Assembly (NCBI GenBank): GCA_004535785.1
Contig: SPIB01000003.1
Location: 132,109-196,108, forward strand
DNA: 64,000 nt
Direction: 5' to 3'
Source of the DNA: Gammaproteobacteria bacterium LSUCC0112
Lineage (GTDB): Bacteria; Pseudomonadota; Gammaproteobacteria; Pseudomonadales; Pseudohongiellaceae
Shown: piece after piece, positions 48,240-57,013 of the stretch
How positions within the stretch are numbered: position 1 is the stretch's first letter
Layout of the letters: every line of letters starts with the position of its first letter
Position numbers and translations under genes: made by a program
The notes under the pieces: generated by a model
Databases searched by the model: none
Told to the model about the DNA's origin: nothing
What the model saw: only the letters and a program-made list of their open reading frames with translations

Positions 48240-49271
48240 GTGACATCAGCGTTCTCTACAAGTGTTTCCCGGGCTGGAGCGACAGTGGCAATTGCCGTGT
48301 TGCTGCTGGCAAGGCCTGACCTTGTTTATGCACAGGCGCAGACGCAAACCCGTAATCTGGCCCAGAATCAGCCAGAGGAACGCTGGTACCAGATTGAAGT
48401 GACCGTGTTTGCACACAGTAACGCGATGTCTGAACAGGAAATATGGCCGATGTCCCTGTTGCAAGAGCCAGTTGCGCGCAACACTCGCCCGCTGGACACC
48501 CTGATGTCTGTATACAATCTGCCGGATTGGAGTGTGCTGGACAACACGCTGATTCCGAGCCCTGACCTTGCTCTGTCCGCAGCGACTGACGGATTCCCGA
48601 CTGATCTGCTGTCAGTGGACGATAGAGCTTCTGGCGCACCGGTGCTGCGCAATTCCACGTTCAGATTGCCTGACGCGGATCGTGATGCATTTCTGGCGTT
48701 GCCTTCCTCCGCTCATCAGTTTCAGGACACCAATCATGCGCTTGTCAACGATGGTCGTTACCGGGTGATGTATCACAACGCTTGGCGACAACCCATGCGC
48801 GGCAGCAATCAATCGGTACCCGTCTGGCTGGAAGGCGGCAACCAGTTTGGACAGCGACACGAACTGGAGGGCAGCCTGACCTTTCGATTTAATCCCGGAC
48901 GGGACCGCGTTGTGCTCAATGCAAGGCTGTGGCTGACAGAATTTACTGCACAGATGCCTGCCGATTCACAGGCAGTCACATTGCCCGACTTGCCCGAATC
49001 AGTGACCAGCCTCCGTTTGCAGGCACCTGTCACCGCTGCGTTACCATGGTCAGCAGCAAAAGTCATTCCTGTTGTTAACACGCGGGAACTGCGCAGCAAT
49101 GAATTTCACTACCTGGATCATCCCGCCGTCGGCATCCTTGTCCAGATTCAGCCGTACAACGTGCCGCCACTGCCTGAGCCAGCGCTTCAAGCCGTACCGG
49201 CAATTGAGGGTGGGCAAGTGCCTGAGTCAGTGCCAGTACAGTCAGACCCGGTGGCGTCGACGTCGTCTTGA
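48240..49271 (+). CDS. CsiV-like periplasmic protein
   Basis: A 343-residue protein with a GTG start at 48,240 (AAGGGAG leader) and a signal peptide ending near VYAQA. The mature start RWYQIEVTVFAHSNAMSEQ matches the pattern of CsiV proteins, which contribute to cell-shape/peptidoglycan processes. The central region has WRQPMRGSNQSVPVWLEGG, and the C-terminus (NEFHYLDHPAVGILVQIQPY) is the other conserved block. It lies 22 bp after mfd, the usual neighbour. Confidence 0.8.
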   Translation: MTSAFSTSVSRAGATVAIAVLLLARPDLVYAQAQTQTRNLAQNQPEERWYQIEVTVFAHSNAMSEQEIWPMSLLQEPVARNTRPLDTLMSVYNLPDWSVLDNTLIPSPDLALSAATDGFPTDLLSVDDRASGAPVLRNSTFRLPDADRDAFLALPSSAHQFQDTNHALVNDGRYRVMYHNAWRQPMRGSNQSVPVWLEGGNQFGQRHELEGSLTFRFNPGRDRVVLNARLWLTEFTAQMPADSQAVTLPDLPESVTSLRLQAPVTAALPWSAAKVIPVVNTRELRSNEFHYLDHPAVGILVQIQPYNVPPLPEPALQAVPAIEGGQVPESVPVQSDPVASTSS

Positions 49272-49274
49272 TCG

Positions 49275-50051
49275 TTACGCGTGATACCGATCGGCGGCGC
49301 GCAGCAATATCGACTGAATGTTGCCCATGCCTCTGGCAAGTACCCGCCGGATGCCTTCCATGGTGATGGCGTCACTACTCAGCCCCGCGCCCCAATTGAC
49401 TGACAGAGCTATGCTGGCGTAAGGCAGAGACAATTCGCGCGCCAGGCCTGCTTCAGGCATACCTGTCATGCCAACCATGTCACAGCCATCGCGTTGCAGA
49501 CGTCGGATTTCGGCAGGCGTTTCCAGACGTGGGCCCTGCGTCGCACCATACACGCCCCACGGCCTTACCGGCACGTCAAAGTCCTTCGCGCTGCTAATCA
49601 ACAGATTGCGCAAATTGCCATCATAGGGCTCGGTGAAATCCACGTGCGTGACCGTCGCTGAAAACTGATCCGGCGAATCGATGCCTGTCAGTTGACCATC
49701 AAAAAACGTGTGCGCTCGGCTATGTGTGTAGTCGATGATCTGATCAGGCACTGCAATGACACCCGGCCCCAACTCAGCATGAATGCCACCCACGGCGTTC
49801 ACCGCGATGACAGCGCCTGCACCTGCTACACGGATTGCAAACAGATTGGCGCGATAGTTGATGCGATGCGGCGGCAGCGTGTGGCCCGTGCCATGACGAG
49901 GCAAAAAACCAATCTCCTGATCACAAACGCCCACGTTGCCACACGCGATGATGACCGGAGCATCCTGGTATGGCGTCGCAATCGCCAGCTCGCGGTTCAC
50001 TTTGAACCCCGGTAATTGATTCAGCCCGGTTCCTCCGATAAACACTAACAT
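49275..50051 (-). CDS. S-methyl-5'-thioinosine / methylthioadenosine phosphorylase family
   Basis: A 258-residue purine nucleoside phosphorylase (PNP/MTAP family). It has the phosphate loop GGTGLNQLPGF at the start, FLPRHGTGHTLPPHRINYRA near residue 50, GVYGATQGPRLETPAEIR near residue 174, and VGMTGMPEAGLAREL. The pattern fits the S-methyl-5'-thioinosine phosphorylase branch known in pseudomonads, but MTAP or another specificity cannot be excluded by eye. It is convergent with the csiV-like gene (3 bp between stops). Confidence 0.82.
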   Translation of the reverse strand: MLVFIGGTGLNQLPGFKVNRELAIATPYQDAPVIIACGNVGVCDQEIGFLPRHGTGHTLPPHRINYRANLFAIRVAGAGAVIAVNAVGGIHAELGPGVIAVPDQIIDYTHSRAHTFFDGQLTGIDSPDQFSATVTHVDFTEPYDGNLRNLLISSAKDFDVPVRPWGVYGATQGPRLETPAEIRRLQRDGCDMVGMTGMPEAGLARELSLPYASIALSVNWGAGLSSDAITMEGIRRVLARGMGNIQSILLRAADRYHA

Positions 50052-50199
50052 ACATCAACAAGCCTCTTGTTTGTGATCAGGTTGAGATGGATTCTTTCAG
50101 TTGGGGCGACTGCATGCAACCGGATTCTCCATGAATTGACAAGACTACGCCTCACGCTACTAAAATGCTGAGGACACACCGTACGGGAACAGTTGATAC

Positions 50200-51165
50200 A
50201 TGATCAATCGCTGGCGTGGAAAAGCTCTTTTATGGCTATGGCGCCATCACCGACATTTGCCGGATCGTATTGCACACAAGATATTCAAAGCGTTAAACAA
50301 GGCTGGTTGTGCGCCTGATTTTGCATTCCGGCATCAGTTCTTCGGCATGCACTATGACGGCAATCTGACTAATAACGTGGATGCGGCCATTTACTTTTAT
50401 GGTGCCTTTGAAAAGCCATTGTTATGTTTTATGGGCGACGCCCTCAGCGCTGTATCAGACGGCCACGGCGTGTTTGTCGATGTGGGCGCCAATGTCGGGC
50501 AACACTCGCTTTACATGTCACGTTTTGCAACACAAGTCCTTGCGTTTGAACCGTATGAACCAGTGCGTTTGCGACTCGAACATCAACTGTCTCTGAATGC
50601 CATCAACAACGTTGCCGTTCACGCTCTGGGCTTGAGTGATGCCAACACAAAGCAGATTTTTTTTGCACCTACCGGCAACAATGCCGGTATTGGATCGTTT
50701 GATCCTGAAAGCACAAACAAAGGCAATATCGCAATAGGCGAACTGGCGCTTGTCAGAGGTGATGATTTTTTTGGGAATCAAAAACCCGAGCGTCTGGATC
50801 TGATCAAAATTGACGTTGAAGGGTTTGAAAAAGCCGTGCTGCATGGACTGCAGCAGACGCTGTTGCGTTATCGACCGCTGTTGATTGTGGAAATGACATA
50901 CGGTGGCACCCTGTCATTTAAATCCTCGAACGAGATTTCCAGTGTTTTGCCCCCGGATTATCTGCTGCTGTGTTTCGACAAGCGGCGTGCAGACGGGCGC
51001 AAACGGCAACGCCACAACGCACGTGCCAGATCCAGTGGTTTGTACCAACTGATTCCCTATCCCGGCCCGCTTGCCAGCGGTCAGGATGATGTGATCTTAT
51101 GCCCGCAGGAGTTGTATCAACAGATACCGCTGACTAATTGCAAAAAAAACAATAACAAAAACTGA
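50200..51165 (+). CDS. FkbM family SAM-dependent methyltransferase
   Basis: A 321-residue protein with an FkbM domain. The SAM-binding motif FVDVGANVGQHSLYMSR lies near residue 92, VLAFEPYEPVRLRLEHQL follows, and DLIKIDVEGFEKAVLHGLQ near residue 200 is the signature DVEGFE motif. Such enzymes O-methylate sugars or other hydroxyls. The acceptor is unknown and no glycan cluster is near. It lies 13 bp before the DUF5916 gene on the same strand. Confidence 0.88.
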   Translation: MINRWRGKALLWLWRHHRHLPDRIAHKIFKALNKAGCAPDFAFRHQFFGMHYDGNLTNNVDAAIYFYGAFEKPLLCFMGDALSAVSDGHGVFVDVGANVGQHSLYMSRFATQVLAFEPYEPVRLRLEHQLSLNAINNVAVHALGLSDANTKQIFFAPTGNNAGIGSFDPESTNKGNIAIGELALVRGDDFFGNQKPERLDLIKIDVEGFEKAVLHGLQQTLLRYRPLLIVEMTYGGTLSFKSSNEISSVLPPDYLLLCFDKRRADGRKRQRHNARARSSGLYQLIPYPGPLASGQDDVILCPQELYQQIPLTNCKKNNNKN

Positions 51166-51178
51166 CGGATTTGATGAC

Positions 51179-53626
51179 ATGCATGTAGGAAATTTCGCAG
51201 GCAGGATGCTCCTGTTCCTGACAAGTGTGCTGCTGTTGACAGCCAATTTACCCGTGTATGCTCAGAGCGCCCCTGCAGGTACCAACATTCGTTTTCTCGA
51301 CAATGCTGATATGCGTGTTGATGGCATCCTTGATGAGGCCGTGTGGCAAACACTCGACACCCTTGGCGAACTTCGTGTCACCGACCCTGACACGCTCGAG
51401 CCATCGTCTTTTCCCACTCAAACCCGACTCTTCTATACCGCTGATGGACTCTACATCGGTGTGAATGCCCTGCAGCCAGCCGGTACTCATCTGGCAAGAC
51501 TGAGTTCCCGTGATGCTGATATCAATCGCGATGGCATTACCGTTTTCCTTGATACCTCTGGTGATGCCCGGTACGGTTACTTTTTTGGTGTCAATCTGGG
51601 TGGCACATTAATCGACGGCACCCTGTTGCCAGAGCGCCAGCTCAGCAGCTTGTGGGATGGCCCATGGACCGGTGAGGTGCAGGAAACAGCAGACGGCTAT
51701 CAAGTCGAGATGTTTTTACCGTGGTCCATGATGGCCATGCCGGCGCTGACCACAGAAAACAGAAAACTGGGCATTGGCATCAGTCGACGCGCAGCGTGGC
51801 TGGATGAAAGCTGGAGCTGGCCCGCTTTACCGGAAAGCCAGGCCAGATTTTTATCGGGTTTACACCCTGTTGTATTGGAAGAACTCACTGAAGCCAGCAC
51901 AGAGGGACTGATTTTTTATCCTGCGATATCCGGTACCGCTAATCGCATACGATCGGATCAGGATCTTCGCGCAGGGGCAGATATCTACTGGCGCCCCGGC
52001 TCCAATATGCAGATCAGTGCCAGTCTGCTGCCTGATTTTGGTGTGGTCGAATCCGATGATGTTGTCATCAATCTCACCGCCTTCGAAACATTCTTTCCGG
52101 AAAAACGTCCATTTTTTCTGGAAGGTAATGAAATTTTTATTACCTCTCCACGTTCGGCGGTGCGCAGCGCCGCAACCAGTACCGGTGCGCGCCAGGTGTC
52201 CAATAACTTCGCGCTGGAGCCTACAACCTTGTTAAATACTCGTCGAATCGGCGGTGCACCAGAACGGCTCTCGCTTGCTCCCGGGCTGACGGTTGCTGAT
52301 CATGAACTCAGTAAACCCAGTGAATTGTATGGGGCAAGTAAGATTACCGGGCAGCAAGGCGCTCTGCGTTATGGCCTGATGCTGGCGAGTGAAGAGGATA
52401 CCTCGATCTACGCGCGTAATACCCTTGGCCAGGAAGTCGCCCTGCAACAAGTGGGTCGTGACTTTGGTGTGCTTCGTCTGCTGTATGAAAACACCAACAA
52501 CGGTCGGCGCAGCATCGGCATGATGTCGACCGTGGTGGACCATCCGGATAGCCGCGCACAAACCAATGGTGTGGATCTGCATTATGTCAGCCCGCGCAGC
52601 CGCCTGATTGGTGATGTGCAATTGATCAATTCAGACGTCAATGGGGTCCAGGGCAACGGTGTGTACCTTGATGTCAACTATGTGCCGCAACAAGGCACCC
52701 TGCATCGGTTCTCCTTCGACTATCTGGATGACAAACTTGATGTCAGCGATCTGGGCTTTCTGCGTCGCAACGATATCAGCACCTTGCGTCACACTTTCAA
52801 TCAACAAAGTTCGGCATCCGAACGCTTCCGGTTTGTTAATCACAACATAACAACCAGTTATGAAAGAAACACGGCGGGAAGGATGGTTGGCGCATCACTG
52901 TATTACCGCAACACGCTGACATTCCAGAGCCGCAATCAGTTAAACACCACACTGATTTTCCGGCCCGAACGTTGGGATGACCGCACCAGCAAAGGCAATG
53001 GCAACTATCGCTTTGTACAAGGCGGTCAGGTTGATGTTGCTTACGGCACTGACACCAGCAAAACACTCAGCAGCAGCATTGGCTTCAGCGCCAGCACCGA
53101 AGCCTTTGGCGATGTGACCTACCAGTCCAAACTGGGGCTGACCTATAAACCCAACGATCGTTTGTCAGTCGATGTTGATCTGACTTATCGGCAAACTGAT
53201 GATTGGTTGATTCACCTGAGTGGCGCCACATTGGGCAGTTACGATGCCAGACAATGGCAACCGGAGATTGATGTCTCACTGTTTCTGTCTGCGCGGCAGC
53301 AATTGCAATTTTCATTGCAATGGGTGGGTATCAAAGGCCGCACCAGCGCCCTTTGGCGAGCACAGCAAGGCTACAGTGACCTGCAGCAAATCGGCATTCC
53401 CGCTGCCAATCTGCAAAGTTATGACTTGCGTATAAGCCGGGCGACTGCGCAAATTCGTTATCGCTGGGAACTTGCACCACTGTCTGATCTTTTTATTGTG
53501 TATACCCGTGGCGGCAATGTGCCAAGGGGTCAGGCCGACGACTTCAACGAGCTGTTTACCGACGCACTTACTGACCCGATCATCGACAGATTGGTTATCA
53601 AATTACGTTATCGATTTGGACTATGA
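51179..53626 (+). CDS. DUF5916 outer-membrane protein with CBM9-like N-terminus
   Basis: An 815-residue exported protein. A signal peptide (about residues 1-27) is followed by a carbohydrate-binding-like domain (DGILDEAVWQTLD, FLDTSGDARYGYFFGVNLGG), then the DUF5916 hallmark AFETFFPEKRPFFLEGNEIF near residue 305. A beta-barrel C-terminus has alternating strands (FSLQWVGIKGRTSALWRAQQ) ending RFGL. The family is expected to sit in the outer membrane; its cargo is not known. It overlaps the cupin gene by 4 bp. Confidence 0.88.
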   Translation: MHVGNFAGRMLLFLTSVLLLTANLPVYAQSAPAGTNIRFLDNADMRVDGILDEAVWQTLDTLGELRVTDPDTLEPSSFPTQTRLFYTADGLYIGVNALQPAGTHLARLSSRDADINRDGITVFLDTSGDARYGYFFGVNLGGTLIDGTLLPERQLSSLWDGPWTGEVQETADGYQVEMFLPWSMMAMPALTTENRKLGIGISRRAAWLDESWSWPALPESQARFLSGLHPVVLEELTEASTEGLIFYPAISGTANRIRSDQDLRAGADIYWRPGSNMQISASLLPDFGVVESDDVVINLTAFETFFPEKRPFFLEGNEIFITSPRSAVRSAATSTGARQVSNNFALEPTTLLNTRRIGGAPERLSLAPGLTVADHELSKPSELYGASKITGQQGALRYGLMLASEEDTSIYARNTLGQEVALQQVGRDFGVLRLLYENTNNGRRSIGMMSTVVDHPDSRAQTNGVDLHYVSPRSRLIGDVQLINSDVNGVQGNGVYLDVNYVPQQGTLHRFSFDYLDDKLDVSDLGFLRRNDISTLRHTFNQQSSASERFRFVNHNITTSYERNTAGRMVGASLYYRNTLTFQSRNQLNTTLIFRPERWDDRTSKGNGNYRFVQGGQVDVAYGTDTSKTLSSSIGFSASTEAFGDVTYQSKLGLTYKPNDRLSVDVDLTYRQTDDWLIHLSGATLGSYDARQWQPEIDVSLFLSARQQLQFSLQWVGIKGRTSALWRAQQGYSDLQQIGIPAANLQSYDLRISRATAQIRYRWELAPLSDLFIVYTRGGNVPRGQADDFNELFTDALTDPIIDRLVIKLRYRFGL

Positions 53627-54297
53627 AAATACACGCGAATTTTAGTGAACGAATTGTCATTAATACAAATGATATGACATGGATACCTTCCCCCATGCCC
53701 GGCGTGGAACGAAAGATGCTTGACCGCATTGGTGAGGAAGTAGCGCGCGCAACCAGCCTGGTGCGTTATGCCCCCAATGCCAGTTTCAGCACCCATACTC
53801 ATGGTGGTGGTGAAGAATTTCTGGTGTTGGAAGGTGAGTTTAATGATGCAGCGGGCAGTTACCCTGCCGGCACCTATGTCAGAAATCCAATAGGCACCTC
53901 TCACGCACCTTGGGCGGGCGATGAGGGTGCGGTCATCTTTGTGAAGTTACATCAATTTGATCAACTGGATATAACACCGTGTGTGATCCATACGCATCAC
54001 CAACCTTGGTATCAGGGGCTGGTCCCCGGATTGCAGGTCATGCCACTGCATGAATTTGGCACAGAACATGTCGCTCTGGTGAAATGGGCACCCAATACCC
54101 GATTTAACCCACACCAACATTGGGGCGGCGAAGAGATACTGGTGCTGGAAGGCGTGTTCTGTGATGAACACGGTGTCTATCCAAAGGGTAGCTGGATACG
54201 TAGCCCTCATCTTTCAAAACACCAGCCTTTTACCGGGCCGGAAGGTGCTTTGATTTATGTGAAGACTGGGCATCTTGGGGATCCTAGGGAAGACTAA
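53623..54297 (+). CDS. Double-cupin (ChrR-like) metal-binding protein
   Basis: A 224-residue protein built of two similar cupin modules. Module one has STHTHGGGEEFLVLEG (residues about 58-73) and SHAPW; module two has NPHQHWGGEEILVLEG (about 165-180) and SKHQPF. The conserved His/Glu set fits a metal-binding cupin of the ChrR C-terminal type, but no zinc-binding anti-sigma domain is attached. The function is not known. It starts in the DUF5916 stop codon (ATGA), so the two may work together. Confidence 0.85.
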   Translation: MKIHANFSERIVINTNDMTWIPSPMPGVERKMLDRIGEEVARATSLVRYAPNASFSTHTHGGGEEFLVLEGEFNDAAGSYPAGTYVRNPIGTSHAPWAGDEGAVIFVKLHQFDQLDITPCVIHTHHQPWYQGLVPGLQVMPLHEFGTEHVALVKWAPNTRFNPHQHWGGEEILVLEGVFCDEHGVYPKGSWIRSPHLSKHQPFTGPEGALIYVKTGHLGDPRED

Positions 54298-54305
54298 GTT
54301 AGAGA

Positions 54306-54431
54306 TTGGCGCGTCTGGCAGGAAGGATTCGCAATCTACTATGGTGGATTGCTCACTCCGTTGGGGTGCACTGGCGTGCGACCAAAACGCGATGCGTTTT
54401 GTCGAACCGGCAGGGTAGCTTCTGCTGCCGG
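54306..54431. other. tRNA 3'-end remnant and paired hairpins
   Basis: Positions 54,306-54,324 match the last 19 bp of the tRNA-Arg gene plus its CCA (54,475-54,493) at 17 of 19 bases, in the same orientation. Two hairpins follow: 54,379-54,404 (CGACCAAAACGC with GCGTTTTGTCG, one bulge) and 54,407-54,431 (CCGGCAG with CTGCCGG). No coding frame is supported in 54,298-54,442. It may be a decayed tRNA/attachment site or a structured RNA. Confidence 0.5.
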
Positions 54432-54442
54432 ACTTGCCAAAC

Positions 54443-54470
54443 AAAAAAGGCCACCTGAAGGTGACCTTTT
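54443..54470 (-). terminator. Intrinsic terminator of tRNA-Arg
   Basis: On the minus strand AAAAGGTCACC pairs with GGTGGCCTTTT around a 4-nt loop and is followed by a T-run. It lies six bases past the encoded CCA end of the tRNA. Confidence 0.9.
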
Positions 54471-54475
54471 ATGTT

Positions 54476-54552
54476 TGGCGCGCCCGGCAGGAATCGAACC
54501 TGCAACCCCCGGCTTAGAAGGCCGGTGCTCTATCCGATTGAGCTACGAGCGC
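54476..54552 (-). tRNA. tRNA-Arg (anticodon TCT)
   Basis: A 77-nt complete cloverleaf on the minus strand. The acceptor arm is GCGCTCG with CGGGCGC (one T-G), the D-arm is GCTCAATCGGATAGAGC, and the anticodon loop CTTCTAA gives TCT. The T-arm is GCAGGTTCGATTCCTGC, followed by discriminator G and an encoded CCA (54,478-54,476). The recombinase gene of the neighbouring island begins 132 bp from its 5' end. Confidence 0.97.
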
Positions 54553-54683
54553 ATTGTTTCATATCTATTCATATCACTTATACATCAGCTAGTTACTATA
54601 CAGTAGAGGCCATCTGCCTTATCATGTCTCACCACTCCAAACCACTGCTACTCTGAGACTAGCTGAGACTATGGTGAGAAAAT

Positions 54684-55808
54684 ATGCCTACCGTACAGCT
54701 CACTGACATATCAATCAGACATCTAAAACCGTCAGAAGCGCAAGTCACGTATTACGACGCGTCACTCCATGGTTTTGGTGTCCGAGTTTCCCCAGGGGGT
54801 ACGATGACGTACACACTCGTGTATGGTGCAAACCGTAAACGGGTGACCCTCGGAAGGGTCGGCATTCTAACACTGGCCGAAGCGCGAAAGGAAGCAAAGC
54901 GAGTCCTCGCGGAGCATACCTTAGGGAAGACACGCCCCAAGAATATGTCCTTCGAAACAGCGCAGGAAATGTTCCTGGAAGAGAGCGAGGCGCGGAATAA
55001 GAAGCGCACGACCGATGACTATAAAAGGTTCCTGACTTCATACTTCAAGTATGGGCGCACTCCTCTTATCGAGATCACCAAGGAAGATATAAAGAAGCGG
55101 CTGGCGAAACTTAAGGATAGACCCTGTGAGCAACACCACGCCTTTGTGATTCTAAGAAGACTTCTCAGGTGGGCAGTGAACAACCAATACCTTCCGCATA
55201 ACCCTATGGATGGCCTCAAAGCACCTCCGCAGAACCAGAGGAAGCACGTATTAGCCCCTCAGGAGCTCAAAACTGCCCTCAGAACTGCTTTGGAGTACAA
55301 ATGCACGTTTGGATACATCTTCGTACTTTTAACGCTTACAGGGCAAAGGAGGACTGAAATAGCATCCCTTCAGTGGGACTGGATACACGGGGATACAATC
55401 ACCCTGCCCTCTGAGGTTACAAAGAACGGGCTAGAGCACACGTTCCCAATTTGCGGGCTCGCGCAAAAAGTAATTGCGGAGATACCACGAACACATGAGC
55501 AGTATGTTTTCCCCGCTGGGAAGTCCCACCGGAGAGGGAAGCCGACAACCATCTTCAATAGTTGGTCAAAGTCCAAGGCGTTGTTTGATGCCAAGCTGGA
55601 AAAGGTAGGTCCGTATACCTTGCATGATTTGCGGCGAACATTGAGCACCAACTTTGCTGAGTTAGGGATACCGATAGCAGTAACAGAGAAGCTTCTGAAC
55701 CATGTCAGTGGGACACACGGCGGTGTTCAGGGTACCTATAACCGCTACACGTACATGAAAGAGATGCGTGAGGCAGTAGAGAAGTACGAGGCGTTTCTAT
55801 TGAGTTAG
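54684..55808 (+). CDS. Tyrosine-type site-specific recombinase (integrase)
   Basis: A 374-residue phage/island integrase. It has an N-terminal arm-type DNA-binding domain (HGFGVRVSPGGTMTYTLVYG), a central SAM-like core-binding domain (about 90-170), and a catalytic domain with Arg in LTGQRRTEIASL, HDLRRTLST (His-x-x-Arg) and the probable nucleophile Tyr in VQGTYNRY near the end. The ATG at 54,684 has GGTGAG upstream. It is the only plus-strand gene of the island and lies on the 5' side of the tRNA-Arg gene. Confidence 0.94.
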   Translation: MPTVQLTDISIRHLKPSEAQVTYYDASLHGFGVRVSPGGTMTYTLVYGANRKRVTLGRVGILTLAEARKEAKRVLAEHTLGKTRPKNMSFETAQEMFLEESEARNKKRTTDDYKRFLTSYFKYGRTPLIEITKEDIKKRLAKLKDRPCEQHHAFVILRRLLRWAVNNQYLPHNPMDGLKAPPQNQRKHVLAPQELKTALRTALEYKCTFGYIFVLLTLTGQRRTEIASLQWDWIHGDTITLPSEVTKNGLEHTFPICGLAQKVIAEIPRTHEQYVFPAGKSHRRGKPTTIFNSWSKSKALFDAKLEKVGPYTLHDLRRTLSTNFAELGIPIAVTEKLLNHVSGTHGGVQGTYNRYTYMKEMREAVEKYEAFLLS

Positions 55809-55810
55809 GG

Positions 55811-55876
55811 TGTGGGCGGTTGTCGCTGTGCTGGCTCGCCTAAGCGATAATGGGGTTTCACAGGCACCGCCCACAC
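55811..55876. terminator. Large hairpin between integrase and the convergent genes
   Basis: GTGTGGGCGGT (55,811-55,821) pairs perfectly with ACCGCCCACAC (55,866-55,876), 11 bp. A smaller TCGCT/AGCGA pair lies inside the loop. It lies just past the integrase stop and before the ends of the leftward genes, so it may terminate both; no T-run follows. Confidence 0.5.
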
Positions 55877-55927
55877 TATGGTTATAGTTCACGTTTCTGA
55901 ACCCCGCCAATTTATTTGCAAAAATAT

Positions 55928-56215
55928 TCAGGACTTCCCGACCATACCCCACTTGTGCAGAGGGTTCAGTTTCCCATCGTCCGGATGCTTCATAGCCTGC
56001 TGGAGTTGGAACACCTTCCCTCTGTAGATGATCTGCGGCCAAACCTCATCGCACTCTAGGGTTTGGGTACATGCCCTGTTGCTGCAGCGATGTAGCCAAC
56101 GCTTGCTGGCGTAGTGGTCCAGCGGGAGCGCTGAGTCAAAACGAAAAACCCCCTTGTTACAGGAGGTACATCGCTTCTCTCGGAATGTGGCTATGATAAG
56201 GTCGTCTCGGTGCAT
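55928..56215 (-). CDS. Cys-rich small protein (putative zinc ribbon)
   Basis: A 95-residue protein starting MHRDDLIIATFREKRC. It has CTSCNKG and CSNRACTQTLEC, giving two C-x2-C or C-x4-C type pairs that could bind zinc. I do not recognise the family. The ATG at 56,215 lacks a clear Shine-Dalgarno, and a TTG start further upstream is less likely. It is the last gene of the leftward island transcript before the integrase end. Confidence 0.55.
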   Translation of the reverse strand: MHRDDLIIATFREKRCTSCNKGVFRFDSALPLDHYASKRWLHRCSNRACTQTLECDEVWPQIIYRGKVFQLQQAMKHPDDGKLNPLHKWGMVGKS

Positions 56216-56271
56216 AGTACTGTATATATTTACAGTTAGTTGGGAGGGATGCAATAGCTGTTGGAAAGTCT

Positions 56272-56802
56272 CTATTCTTTACTAATATCCGCCTTGGGGG
56301 TGAGACTGTGATGGAGTTCCTTTATGTATTCAGTCATTTTCTGAACGATACCACCCTCCATATTTCGTTCTATCGCTGACTTACTTCCACCCTCTTTCAG
56401 TTCTGTAATCCTCTTTGCCTCCCCGACAATGATGTCTGCCAAGATGTTATATGTTGTTTGTCTCTCCTCCTCCCGCACACTTGCGTCACGGGTGGTGATG
56501 AGGGTTTTGATAAACTCAATCACTTGGCTAACGTCATTCTGAGTTCCGTGAAACTCTCTGTTGTATATATCTTCTTGGTCATCGTGAATATCTCTGATAT
56601 ATGTTAGGCGATTCAAGAAGTCTCGCTCCCAATCCTCCCGACCATCCATGGACGGTTCAGATGGGGTATCAACCGTTTTGCTCGGGGTTTGGGCGGTGTG
56701 ACATGGGCAGCTTTTATTCCCACATCCTTCACAGTCCTGACTACCTTCATCTAGCCAGTGACGGTAGCACTTCTCGCAACATCCCTTCTGTGTGTTTGTC
56801 AT
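56272..56802 (-). CDS. Hypothetical island protein with N-terminal Cys cluster and coiled coil
   Basis: A 176-residue protein starting MTNTQKGCCEKCYRHWL. Within the first 40 residues are seven Cys and one His (CCEKC, CEGC, CPCH), a probable zinc knuckle. The rest is charged and helical (EDWERDFLNRLTYIRDIHDD and IVQKMTEYIKELHHSL). Small proteins with a CCEKC...CPCH start are known to me mainly from uncultured-phage type sequences; that is recollection. The ATG at 56,802 has no Shine-Dalgarno. Its function is unknown. Confidence 0.6.
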   Translation of the reverse strand: MTNTQKGCCEKCYRHWLDEGSQDCEGCGNKSCPCHTAQTPSKTVDTPSEPSMDGREDWERDFLNRLTYIRDIHDDQEDIYNREFHGTQNDVSQVIEFIKTLITTRDASVREEERQTTYNILADIIVGEAKRITELKEGGSKSAIERNMEGGIVQKMTEYIKELHHSLTPKADISKE

Positions 56803-56914
56803 ACAATTTGTATCGTTATTCCAATACATTTCAGTACAAGGTAAATTAGTGCTAGTTGAGCAACTACCCCAACAAGGATAATGTCCCATATCCTTATCTT
56901 CTTCTGTGTGTTTG

Positions 56915-57013
56915 TCATAGTTTTATTAATGAATCTACAATTAATATCATTCCTAGACCAACCAATAGTAGTCCTATCATCACTTCTGTAAATGGAGTCA
57001 TACCTCTATTCAT
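56915..57013 (-). CDS. Tiny single-pass membrane protein (32 aa)
   Basis: The frame starts at the ATG at 57,013, which overlaps the end of the 65-aa gene by 8 bp (ATGAATAG). It encodes MNRGMTPFTEVMIGLLLVGL and a hydrophobic tail. The single hydrophobic stretch and coupled overlap are typical of phage-type small membrane proteins. The function is unknown and it may be non-coding. Confidence 0.4.
   Translation of the reverse strand: MNRGMTPFTEVMIGLLLVGLGMILIVDSLIKL

Noticed and set aside
54471..54656. Open frame giving MFGAPGRNRTCNPRLRRPVL
   Set aside because: It is a translation of the antisense of the tRNA-Arg gene, a well-known kind of false protein.
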